From Fibrobacter sp. UWB4 (GTDB lineage: Bacteria > Fibrobacterota > Fibrobacteria > Fibrobacterales > Fibrobacteraceae): a DNA stretch of 64,000 bases. Position 1 is the stretch's first letter; the number at the start of each line of letters is the position of its first letter. The translations under genes were made by a program, and so were the position numbers. This document shows positions 24,825 to 35,669 of the stretch, one piece after another. The DNA is taken from positions 171,876 through 235,875 of the forward strand of contig NZ_MWQI01000004.1 in NCBI RefSeq assembly GCF_002210345.1. Reading direction: 5' to 3'. The notes beneath the pieces are model-generated. The model did no database searches, was not told the origin of the DNA, and saw nothing but the letters and a program-made list of their open reading frames with translations.

Positions 24825-26720
24825 ATGTTTGGTTTGAACAAGAAAAATGGTCGCAAGTTTGGAGTGCTAGCTTCTTTGGCTTTAGCGGGATTGGTTTCCC
24901 AGGCCTTTGCGCATCCGGATAGCTTGGTGCTTACGCCCCCGCTCGGGTGGAACAGCTGGAACGTTTTCCACGAAAACATCAACGAAAAGCAGATTCAGGA
25001 AATTGCCGACGCGATGGTCAATTCCGGCCTGAAGGATGCGGGCTATGTGTTCCTTAATCTGGACGATAACTGGATGGACACCAAGCGCGATGCCCAGGGC
25101 AACCTCCAGAACAACCCGAAGACTTTCCCGAGTGGCATGAAGGCCATTGCTGATTACGTGCATAAGAAGGGCCTGAAGTTCGGCCTTTACGGCGACCGTG
25201 GCAAACGCACCTGCCACCATTATAATAGCAACTGGCAAAGCGAAAGTGGTTCCAACGGCCACGAAGTTCAGGACGCCAAGAAGCTCGCTGAATGGGGCGT
25301 TGATTACTGGAAGTACGATAACTGCGACTCGGATCCGAGAACGCAGGAAAAAGATTACACTGCAATGTCCAACGCTCTCCGCAATTCCGGACGCGACATC
25401 GTGTTCAGCATTTGCATGTGGGAATACAAGGACTGGATGCCGAAAATTGCTAACCTCTGGCGCACCACTTTCGACATTGGTCCCGAATGGATTTCGACTT
25501 CGTGGTACCGCGGCGTCTACGAAATTATCGATGCGAACAACAAGTATTGGCAGATTGCAAAGCCCGGTCACTGGAATGACCCGGACATGCTCGAAGTAGG
25601 TAACAGAGGCCTCTCTTACGAGGAACAGCGCTCCCAGATGACGATGTGGTCCATCATGGCTGCTCCCATCATGATCAGTTCCGATGTGCGCAACATGAGC
25701 AACGAGACTAAGGAACTCTACCTGAACAAGGACATGATTGCCATTAACCAGGACTCCTTGGGCGTTCAGGGCCACCGCATTTCTGACAAGAATGGCAAGC
25801 AGGTTTGGACCAAGCCTTTGAAAAATGGCGATATCGCCGTGGCGCTTCTCAACAATAACAATTCTACCCAGACCGTCGAATGCAACTTTAAAGACATTGG
25901 CGTAGAGGGCGAAGTAGAAGTCCGCGATGCCTGGAAAAAGAAGGATTTGGGACCGGTCTCTAGTGTTTCTATTGAACTCCCGGCTCATGGTTCTGCACTG
26001 CTCCGCTTGGTTTTAAAGCCGGTTCCGCGCGAACCGTTCAAGGGCAAGCCTCTTGACATTCCGGGTAAGATCGAAGTGGAAGATTTCGATGTGAACGGCG
26101 TGGGTCAGGGCAACACCACTTACAACGAAAGCGATACAGAAAACCACGGCGATTCCGATTACCGCCCGGGTACTGGCGTGGACCTTTACAAGAAGGCTAC
26201 CGGTGTCATTGTTGGCTATAACCAGGCGGGCGAATGGCTTGAATACACCGTGAACGTTGCCAAGACGGGTACTTACACAATGAGCGCTTCTGTGGCTTCT
26301 GCTAATAGCACCTCGAGCTTCAAGCTCTCCATGGATGGGAAGGACATTACCGAAGAAATCGCCGTGCCTGCAGCAACCGCCGGTGAAGACAACTATGACG
26401 AATACAATACAGTCGAAGCCAAGGTGAGCCTGACCGAAGGCGAACACATTCTCCGCTTTACGGTGACTGGCGACTGGATGGACATCGACTGGATTGAATT
26501 TTCCGATGAAACGGTGGGGCTTGCTAAAGTTCGTCTCACATCGTTTGAATCCGAAAATTCATACAACGTATTCGGCGCTACGGGTAAGCACCTTGGCCGC
26601 GTGGACTTGAACGGTGCTGGCTTGGCTCAGGCTCTCGAAAATGCGGGCTACGCACGTGGCACGTACATGATGCGCTCCGTCAAGGGAAATAAGATCCACC
26701 GTGTGAACGTCGCTAAGTAA
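24825..26720 (+). CDS. Secreted GH27 alpha-galactosidase, GH27-CBM6-tail
   Basis: The 631-residue product has a signal peptide (1-29, ending QAFA). GH27 (about 32-400) opens with TPPLGWNSWNVF. Asp165 in YWKYDNC is the expected nucleophile and Asp217 in WRTTFDIG the expected acid/base; LNLDDNWMD and WNDPDMLEVGNRGLS are further signatures. CBM6 lies at about 405-555 (GKIEVEDFDVNG...WLEYTVNV...DWMDIDWIEF) and the tail at about 563-631 (YNVFGATGKHLGRV...GTYMMRSV). It should cleave alpha-linked galactose from side chains of galactoglucomannan, galactosylated xylan or raffinose-type oligosaccharides. The start is ATG 24825 with AGGAG (24815-24819) 5 bases before it; an in-frame GTG overlaps that site and is rejected. 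Confidence 0.93.
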   Translation: MFGLNKKNGRKFGVLASLALAGLVSQAFAHPDSLVLTPPLGWNSWNVFHENINEKQIQEIADAMVNSGLKDAGYVFLNLDDNWMDTKRDAQGNLQNNPKTFPSGMKAIADYVHKKGLKFGLYGDRGKRTCHHYNSNWQSESGSNGHEVQDAKKLAEWGVDYWKYDNCDSDPRTQEKDYTAMSNALRNSGRDIVFSICMWEYKDWMPKIANLWRTTFDIGPEWISTSWYRGVYEIIDANNKYWQIAKPGHWNDPDMLEVGNRGLSYEEQRSQMTMWSIMAAPIMISSDVRNMSNETKELYLNKDMIAINQDSLGVQGHRISDKNGKQVWTKPLKNGDIAVALLNNNNSTQTVECNFKDIGVEGEVEVRDAWKKKDLGPVSSVSIELPAHGSALLRLVLKPVPREPFKGKPLDIPGKIEVEDFDVNGVGQGNTTYNESDTENHGDSDYRPGTGVDLYKKATGVIVGYNQAGEWLEYTVNVAKTGTYTMSASVASANSTSSFKLSMDGKDITEEIAVPAATAGEDNYDEYNTVEAKVSLTEGEHILRFTVTGDWMDIDWIEFSDETVGLAKVRLTSFESENSYNVFGATGKHLGRVDLNGAGLAQALENAGYARGTYMMRSVKGNKIHRVNVAK

Positions 26721-26773
26721 AAGGCTTGGGAGGGCGTCGCCCTCTTGCAAAAAATCTCTCCTCACGCATTCGA

Positions 26774-26801
26774 AATGCCTCGCATTCCCGCGAGGCATTT
26801 T
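26774..26801 (+). terminator. Intrinsic terminator after GH27
   Basis: AAATGCCTCG / CGAGGCATTT with a short loop, followed by T. Confidence 0.8.
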
Positions 26802-26826
26802 GTGTAATTCCTACTGCCCACTATCC

Positions 26827-26899
26827 ATGGATAAACAGTCCACAATATCTTCCTCAGAACCATAAAAAAATAAGCATTTCAAGAATAATTTTAGAGTGT
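26827..26899 (+). promoter_or_regulatory. 17-bp box plus core promoter (site K) for beta-helix/GH43 operon
   Basis: ATGGAT-AAACA-GTCCAC is at 26827-26843, with the left half also part of the palindrome TATCCATGGATA. The core TAATTTT is at 26886-26892. The box ends 99 bp before the start codon. Confidence 0.75.
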
Positions 26900-26941
26900 T
26901 GTTAGGGCAAACTATGTTTGGTTTTAAAAGTGAGGTTAGGT

Positions 26942-29542
26942 ATGAGCTTCAAAACAATTAGTCATCTTGCTGCAGTTTCTGCACTCTTCTTGGGTGCGAC
27001 TGTTGCGACCGCCGCTGATCAGGCCACTTTCTATGTCGCTCCCAATGGCAGCGATTCCAACAAGGGTACCGAAGAGGCCCCGTTCAAGACCATTACGCAG
27101 GCCCAGAAGGCTGTGCGCGCCATCAACGGCACCATGACGGGCGATATTTCCGTTGTTCTCCGTGGTGGTACTTACCAGCTTCCGAGTACGGTCAACTTCA
27201 CCGAAGCTGATGGCGGCAAGGACGGCTTCTACGTCCGCTATAAAGCCTATCCGAACGAAACCCCGCTTGTCACTGGCGGTATCCCTATGTCCGGTTGGAC
27301 CATTCACGATGAAAAGAATAACATCTGGAAGGTCGAAGGCGTCGAAGCCCGTTTCCGCCAGCTCTACGTGAACGGCAAGAAGGCTGTTCGTGCCCGTATG
27401 CCGAACCTCAAGGACAATGGCGACCACAACTTCTTCCGCTTGAACAAGGTGGACTCTACGGGTTCTGCATTCCTCCTGAACAGCGGCGATGTCAAGTCTA
27501 CGGATTGGAAAAATCCCAAGAAGGTCGAAATTCATTTGATGATTGCATGGGCCGAAAGCATCTTGCGTCTTGACAAGATTTCCCAGCAGGGCAATACCTT
27601 CAAGTTTGAACCGCAGGATCCTGAAAGAAGCAAGCTTTTCCGCCGCAAGTACCCGATGCTCGGTACCGCTTTCATGAGCAATCCGCCGAAGCAGCAGGTC
27701 TACTACCTCGAAAACGCATACGAATTTATCGACCAGCCGGGTGAATGGTACCTCGACGAATCGACCAACACGCTTTACTACAAGGCCCGCGAAGGCGAAG
27801 CTATGGGCACGGCAAATGTCGTTGCACCGCGCGTCAACACGCTCTTCAGCATCCTCGGTAAGGATACGAAGAACAAAGTCGGTTACATGTCTTTCGAAGG
27901 CATCACCTTTGCCCATACAAACTACTTGCGCCCGAGCGAAGAAGGCTTCCTCGATTTGCAGGCTGGTATGTTCAACATCGAAGTCATGGCTGAAAACGGC
28001 CGTCTTGGCTCTAACAAGTTCCTCCTCTGGCGTCCGGATGCAGGCTTCCGCATCGAAAACGCGCACCACATGAAGATCAAGAACTGCACCTTCACGCAGA
28101 TGGCTGCAACCGGTCTTGACATGGTCTCTGGCACGAACGATGACGTTGTTGAAGGTAGCGTTTTCTATGAAATCGGTGCAAACGGCATTATGCTCGGCAA
28201 GTTCTCTCAGGACTCTCTCACCGAAATTCACATTCCGTACAATCCGACCGATAAGGAAGAAATCAGCACTCGCGATACGCTCCGTTACAACCTCATCACC
28301 AACGTCACCAACGAACATCAGGGTGCTGTGGGTATTGCCGCTGGCTATCCGCGCTATGTCGTGATTGAAAACAACGAAGTGTCTTATACAAACTATTCCG
28401 GCATCTCTGTGGGCTACGGCTGGACCAAGCAGCAGACTGCCATGACGAACAACAAGATCAACAAGAACGACATCCACCACATCTCCCGTTTGCTTTGCGA
28501 CTCCGGCCCGATTTACACCTTGAGCAACCAGGGCACGGGTAGCGAAATCAAGGAAAACTACCTCCACGATTACGGTGCATCTGAATGGTCTGACTACTGG
28601 GTTCTCCCGATTTACCTCGACGAAGGTTCTAGTGGCTTTGCTGTCGAAAACAACTCTTACAAGAACGCTCCGAGCGGCGTTGGCCGTAACGCTCCGGGTG
28701 AATTTACCGAAAAGAACAACAATGGTTACATCGCTTCTGTTGCCGAAGCTGCAGGCCTTCAGGGCGAATTCAAGAACATCGGGGATCGCATTGCTACAAT
28801 CCCGCTTCCGGATTTCTCCAACGTGGTTCCGCAGGCTCCGTTTGTTGACAACATGACGATTCCGGGCTCTATCGAAATGGAAAACTACGATGAAGGCGGA
28901 CAGAGCGTTTCTTTCAACGACAAGGACTTTGTGAACGAAGGCGGCGTCTACCGCGAAGATGGCGTGGACATCACTCAGATTGATTCAACCGACAAGTCGA
29001 AGGGCTACGCTGTGGGTTACACGCAGGCTGGCGAATGGATGGAATACACCTTGAAGGTGACTGCCGCTGGTGAATACGTGTTCCTCGCTAACGTTGCTTC
29101 TGGTCTCGAAGGCTCTAGCTTCCAGCTCTTTATGGATGGCAAGGCTATCAGCGATACGATTGTTGCCCCGAAGGGTGAAGACTGGAATACTTACGGTACC
29201 GTTGAAGGAAAGACGGCTGCTCTCGAAGCTGGTGAACATGTGCTTCGCGTGGCAATTACGGGTGCTTACCTGAACATTGACTGGATCAAGTTCGGTAAGA
29301 CTAAGGAAGAAATCATTTCGATCAAGCCGAGCGTCCGTTACGGTTTGAACATGGATATTTCCCGCAGTTCCTCGCTTAACGTGTTTGATATCCGTGGTCA
29401 GCATTTGGGCCGCATTCACGTGATGGGTGTGCCGACGACAAGCTCTGTGATGCAGGCTATGCATGCGAAGAACTTCAAGTCCGGTGTCTACTTTGTCCAG
29501 AGCGTGAACAAGACCTTTGGCAAGATGATTCAGGTAAAATAA
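26942..29542 (+). CDS. Secreted right-handed beta-helix enzyme (GH141-like), beta-helix-CBM6-tail
   Basis: The 866-residue product has a signal peptide (about 1-24). A large right-handed parallel beta-helix (about 26-635) begins ATFYVAPNGSDSNKGTEEAP and FKTITQAQKAVR. It includes a module starting PLVTGGIPMSGWTIH, and coils with FEGITFAHTNYL, HMKIKNCTFTQM and VVIENNEVSYTNYSG. This layout resembles GH141-type (fucosidase/xylanase) proteins; GH120 or a lyase fold cannot be excluded from sequence reading. CBM6 lies at about 640-785 (GSIEMENYDEGG...WMEYTLKV...AYLNIDWIKF), of the DITQIDSTDKSKGYAVGY subtype also seen in the next gene and GH5. The tail is at about 793-866 (LNVFDIRGQHLGRI...GVYFVQSV). 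ATG 26942 is preferred over an upstream in-frame TTG. The next gene starts 12 bp downstream. Confidence 0.8.
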   Translation: MSFKTISHLAAVSALFLGATVATAADQATFYVAPNGSDSNKGTEEAPFKTITQAQKAVRAINGTMTGDISVVLRGGTYQLPSTVNFTEADGGKDGFYVRYKAYPNETPLVTGGIPMSGWTIHDEKNNIWKVEGVEARFRQLYVNGKKAVRARMPNLKDNGDHNFFRLNKVDSTGSAFLLNSGDVKSTDWKNPKKVEIHLMIAWAESILRLDKISQQGNTFKFEPQDPERSKLFRRKYPMLGTAFMSNPPKQQVYYLENAYEFIDQPGEWYLDESTNTLYYKAREGEAMGTANVVAPRVNTLFSILGKDTKNKVGYMSFEGITFAHTNYLRPSEEGFLDLQAGMFNIEVMAENGRLGSNKFLLWRPDAGFRIENAHHMKIKNCTFTQMAATGLDMVSGTNDDVVEGSVFYEIGANGIMLGKFSQDSLTEIHIPYNPTDKEEISTRDTLRYNLITNVTNEHQGAVGIAAGYPRYVVIENNEVSYTNYSGISVGYGWTKQQTAMTNNKINKNDIHHISRLLCDSGPIYTLSNQGTGSEIKENYLHDYGASEWSDYWVLPIYLDEGSSGFAVENNSYKNAPSGVGRNAPGEFTEKNNNGYIASVAEAAGLQGEFKNIGDRIATIPLPDFSNVVPQAPFVDNMTIPGSIEMENYDEGGQSVSFNDKDFVNEGGVYREDGVDITQIDSTDKSKGYAVGYTQAGEWMEYTLKVTAAGEYVFLANVASGLEGSSFQLFMDGKAISDTIVAPKGEDWNTYGTVEGKTAALEAGEHVLRVAITGAYLNIDWIKFGKTKEEIISIKPSVRYGLNMDISRSSSLNVFDIRGQHLGRIHVMGVPTTSSVMQAMHAKNFKSGVYFVQSVNKTFGKMIQVK

Positions 29543-29554
29543 TTTTGGAGTGGG

Positions 29555-31624
29555 ATGACTATGAAACTTACAAATAAACTTTTGCTCGCGTTTGGACTTG
29601 GTTTTGCGTCCAATGCATTTGCAGAAAACCCGATTATCCAGACGTACTATTCGCCGGACCCGGCTCCGGTCGTGTTTGGTGATACCGTCTGCGTGTACAC
29701 GGGTAACGACGAAGGCGGTTCCTTCTTTACCATGCACGGTTGGCGCGTCTCTTGCACCACCGATATGGTGAACTGGACCGATATGGGCGAACTCATCCTC
29801 ACGAATGAAAGCTTTGGTGGCAATGCCAAGAAAAACGGTGACTGGGCTGCTCAAGTTGTTCGTCGCAATGGCAAGTATTACTACTACGTGACTGTAGAAT
29901 CGACTCGCGGTGGCCGCGCTATCAACGTTGCCGTGGCCGACAAGCCGGAAGGTCCGTTCAAGGATGCTCGTAATGGTCAGCATCTTGCAGGTCCGAACTG
30001 GGATTACATTGACCCGACCGTTTGGATTGACGATGATGGCCAGGCTTGGCTCTACTGGGGTAACCCGAAGCTCTATTACGCCAAGCTCAAAGAAAACATG
30101 ATTGAGTTCGATGGCGACATCAAGGTGACGGATATGGGCAGCGGATTCTCTCCGGGCGGAAACTCCGTTTACACAGAAGGTCCGTGGATCCACAAGCGCG
30201 ATAAGAAGTATTACATGATTTACGCTTCCCATGGCGTGCCCGAAAAGATTTCTTACTCCACCAGTGATTCTCCGACGGGTCCGTGGAAGTGGGGTGGCAT
30301 CATCATGGATCAGGGCAACGGGACTGCGTTCACAAACCACTCCGGTCTCATTGACTTCAAGGGCCGTAGCTTCTTCTTCTATCACAACCAGAAGAACGTG
30401 AATGGCGGTGGCTATAGCCGTTCTACTGCGGTTGAAGAATTTACCTGGAATGCTGACGGTTCGATTCCGACCATCAAGTCTACGAATGATGGCGTCAAGA
30501 AGCCGATTAAGAACCTTGACCCGTTCACGCGCGTTGAAGCAGAAACCAAGTCTTGGGTCGGTGGCATCAACGTCGACAAGAGCGGTGGATACACCATCAT
30601 CAAGCATGTGGCAAAGCAGGGCGATAACGTCTACCTCACCAACATGGGCTCGAATTTCTATACAAAGGTTCGCTCCGTGGATATGGGCGATGGTGCAGAC
30701 CGCATCATCGTTTGCACGAGAGGTAATGGCGGTAAGATTGAACTCCACGCTAAGTCTGAAACTGGAGCAACACTTGCAACGATGAATATTCCGGCAAGTT
30801 CTAGCTGGCAAGAAAACACCTTCGACTTGAAGGATGCTGCAGGCGTTGAAGACTTGTTCTTCGTTGTCAAGCAGGGTGGTTTCGATTTCGACTATTGGTA
30901 CATGGAAAGCGAAAAGACGGCTATTCCGCAGACCCCGTTCAAGGAAGTCGCATCTGCAATTCCTGGCAAGATCGAAGCTGAAGACTATGACGTGGGTGGC
31001 CACAATAAAGCCTTCTACGATAACGATCGCGAAAACAAGGGCGGCGCCTATCGCGAAGACGAAGTGGACATCGTGCAGATCGATTCTACGGACAAGTCTA
31101 AGGGCTACGCTCTCGGTTACACCGAAGATGGCGAATGGGTGGAATACACTATCGATAACCAGATTGCGTCTGAATACACGGTTCGTTTGAACATGGCTAC
31201 GGCATCTGATGATGTCGGCGTCCAGTTCTACGTTGATGGCAAGGAAATTACCGATGTCATCAAGGCGCCGCAAGGTGAAAATTGGGACACGTATAGCGAA
31301 GTCAAGGTGCAAACAAAGGAAATTCCGAAGGGCGAACATGTGCTCAAGATGCAGATTGTTGGCAACTACGTGAATGTAGACTGGTTTAAGTTCTGCATGG
31401 GCTTTGACTGCGAAGATAAAGTTTCGCTCCGCAGCCCTCGCGTGGAACTTCAGATTCCTGAGAAGATTTACGCCGTCTTTGGCATGACGGGCAAATTCCT
31501 CGGCAACGTCGAAGTCAACGGTCAGAGTGTTGCGAAGTCCATCCGTTCCGCTGGCTTTGTTCCAGGCGTCTACATGGTCCGTAGCCTCGGTCACTCTAAG
31601 ACCTTCCGCGTGTTGGTTAAATAA
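29555..31624 (+). CDS. Secreted GH43 enzyme, GH43-CBM6-CBM6-tail, operon partner
   Basis: The 689-residue product has a signal peptide (about 1-23). GH43 (about 24-315) shows YYSPDPAPVV with the base Asp, WDYIDPTVWIDDDGQAWLYWG, and YTEGPWIHKRDKKYYMIY with the acid Glu; WAAQVVRRNGKYYYYV is typical of arabinofuranosidase/xylosidase GH43 groups. A CBM6-like domain (about 320-455, FTRVEAETKSWVGG...FDFDYWYME) and a second CBM6 (about 463-610, GKIEAEDYDVGG...NYVNVDWFKF) follow, then the tail (about 620-689, YAVFGMTGKFLGNV...GVYMVRSL). It is only distantly related to the 4-12 kb GH43 triplet. GGAG at 29547-29550 supports ATG 29555; the in-frame ATG at 29561 is possible. No box or terminator separates it from the beta-helix gene, so both share one transcript. 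Confidence 0.9.
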   Translation: MTMKLTNKLLLAFGLGFASNAFAENPIIQTYYSPDPAPVVFGDTVCVYTGNDEGGSFFTMHGWRVSCTTDMVNWTDMGELILTNESFGGNAKKNGDWAAQVVRRNGKYYYYVTVESTRGGRAINVAVADKPEGPFKDARNGQHLAGPNWDYIDPTVWIDDDGQAWLYWGNPKLYYAKLKENMIEFDGDIKVTDMGSGFSPGGNSVYTEGPWIHKRDKKYYMIYASHGVPEKISYSTSDSPTGPWKWGGIIMDQGNGTAFTNHSGLIDFKGRSFFFYHNQKNVNGGGYSRSTAVEEFTWNADGSIPTIKSTNDGVKKPIKNLDPFTRVEAETKSWVGGINVDKSGGYTIIKHVAKQGDNVYLTNMGSNFYTKVRSVDMGDGADRIIVCTRGNGGKIELHAKSETGATLATMNIPASSSWQENTFDLKDAAGVEDLFFVVKQGGFDFDYWYMESEKTAIPQTPFKEVASAIPGKIEAEDYDVGGHNKAFYDNDRENKGGAYREDEVDIVQIDSTDKSKGYALGYTEDGEWVEYTIDNQIASEYTVRLNMATASDDVGVQFYVDGKEITDVIKAPQGENWDTYSEVKVQTKEIPKGEHVLKMQIVGNYVNVDWFKFCMGFDCEDKVSLRSPRVELQIPEKIYAVFGMTGKFLGNVEVNGQSVAKSIRSAGFVPGVYMVRSLGHSKTFRVLVK

Positions 31625-31650
31625 GGTCACTGTGAACCCGTTAGCGACCG

Positions 31651-31686
31651 CGTCATCCTGAACCCGTCAGGGTGAAGGATCCAGTT
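31651..31686. repeat. GTCATCCTGA...GAAGGATCCAGTT interspersed repeat
   Basis: An intergenic word with inner palindrome (AACCCGTCAGGGT). Relatives lie at 35487-35530, 38677-38706, 57363-57408 and 57450-57485, in either intact or shortened form. Repeats of this wording are widespread in many environmental genomes. Confidence 0.7.
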
Positions 31687-31694
31687 AAATTTCA

Positions 31695-31727
31695 GAATGG
31701 CGACCTCCGGGCCGCCATTTTTTATTG
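31695..31727 (+). terminator. Intrinsic terminator after beta-helix/GH43 operon
   Basis: AATGGCG / CGCCATT stem with a loop of about 10 bases and a following T-run. Confidence 0.8.
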
Positions 31728-31802
31728 TCATAAAAAGTCTTGACATCTCGAATTAGAACATTCCAAATCGCAATAAATAAAAGCTTTCCTGCGTGTTCGA
31801 CC

Positions 31803-31875
31803 CTTGATAAAATGTCCACAGAACCTTGTTTTAGAGGTGAAAAAAAATTCGTTTTTGAGGGTATCTTTGAATTAG
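31803..31875 (+). promoter_or_regulatory. 17-bp box plus core promoter (site L) for GH2
   Basis: CTTGAT-AAAAT-GTCCAC is at 31803-31819 and the core TATCTTT at 31862-31868. The box ends 78 bp before the ATG, the shortest of the leadered genes. Confidence 0.75.
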
Positions 31876-35394
<3,519 letters not shown>

Positions 35395-35415
35395 GAAATA
35401 ATCGATTGAAGAACT

Positions 35416-35458
35416 GTCATCGCGAGGCTTCCAACAGCGCCCCGCGATGACTTTTTTT
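35416..35458 (+). terminator. Intrinsic terminator after GH2
   Basis: GTCATCGCG / CGCGATGAC enclose an 18-base loop segment and are followed by seven T. Confidence 0.85.
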
Positions 35459-35486
35459 ATGCCCTCGTCCAAGCGCTGCGTCATTT

Positions 35487-35530
35487 GTCATCCTGAGCGA
35501 AGCGTAAGCGGAGTCGAAGGATCCAGTGAT
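35487..35530. repeat. GTCATCCTGAGCGAAGCG-type interspersed repeat
   Basis: A member of the family described at 31651-31686, here with an inserted TAAGCGGAGTC between the two halves. Confidence 0.7.
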
Positions 35531-35547
35531 TTTTTAATAGAAAATGC

Positions 35548-35620
35548 ATTGATAAAAAATCAATGAGAAGAATTCCAAACCTATATGAAATCCCCTCTCC
35601 GAGGGGTATTTTTTATAAGC
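35548..35620 (+). promoter_or_regulatory. Perfect palindromic box plus core promoter (site M) for GH95
   Basis: ATTGAT-AAAAA-ATCAAT at 35548-35564 is fully symmetric and extends one base further on both sides (CATTGAT...ATCAATG). The core TATTTTT is at 35607-35613. A CCCCTC / GAGGGG hairpin with T-run (35592-35613) lies between box and core. The box ends 106 bp before the start. Confidence 0.85.
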
Positions 35621-35669
35621 AGGATCTAGTGATTTTTTATGGTGTTGTTTTGGGTTAATGGAGAACACT

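Noticed and set aside
35548..35564. FNR- or CRP-type binding site
   Set aside because: The half-sites resemble FNR (TTGAT/ATCAA), but the spacer is consistently 5 bases rather than 4, and CRP half-sites (TGTGA) are absent. The family of the binding protein is left open.
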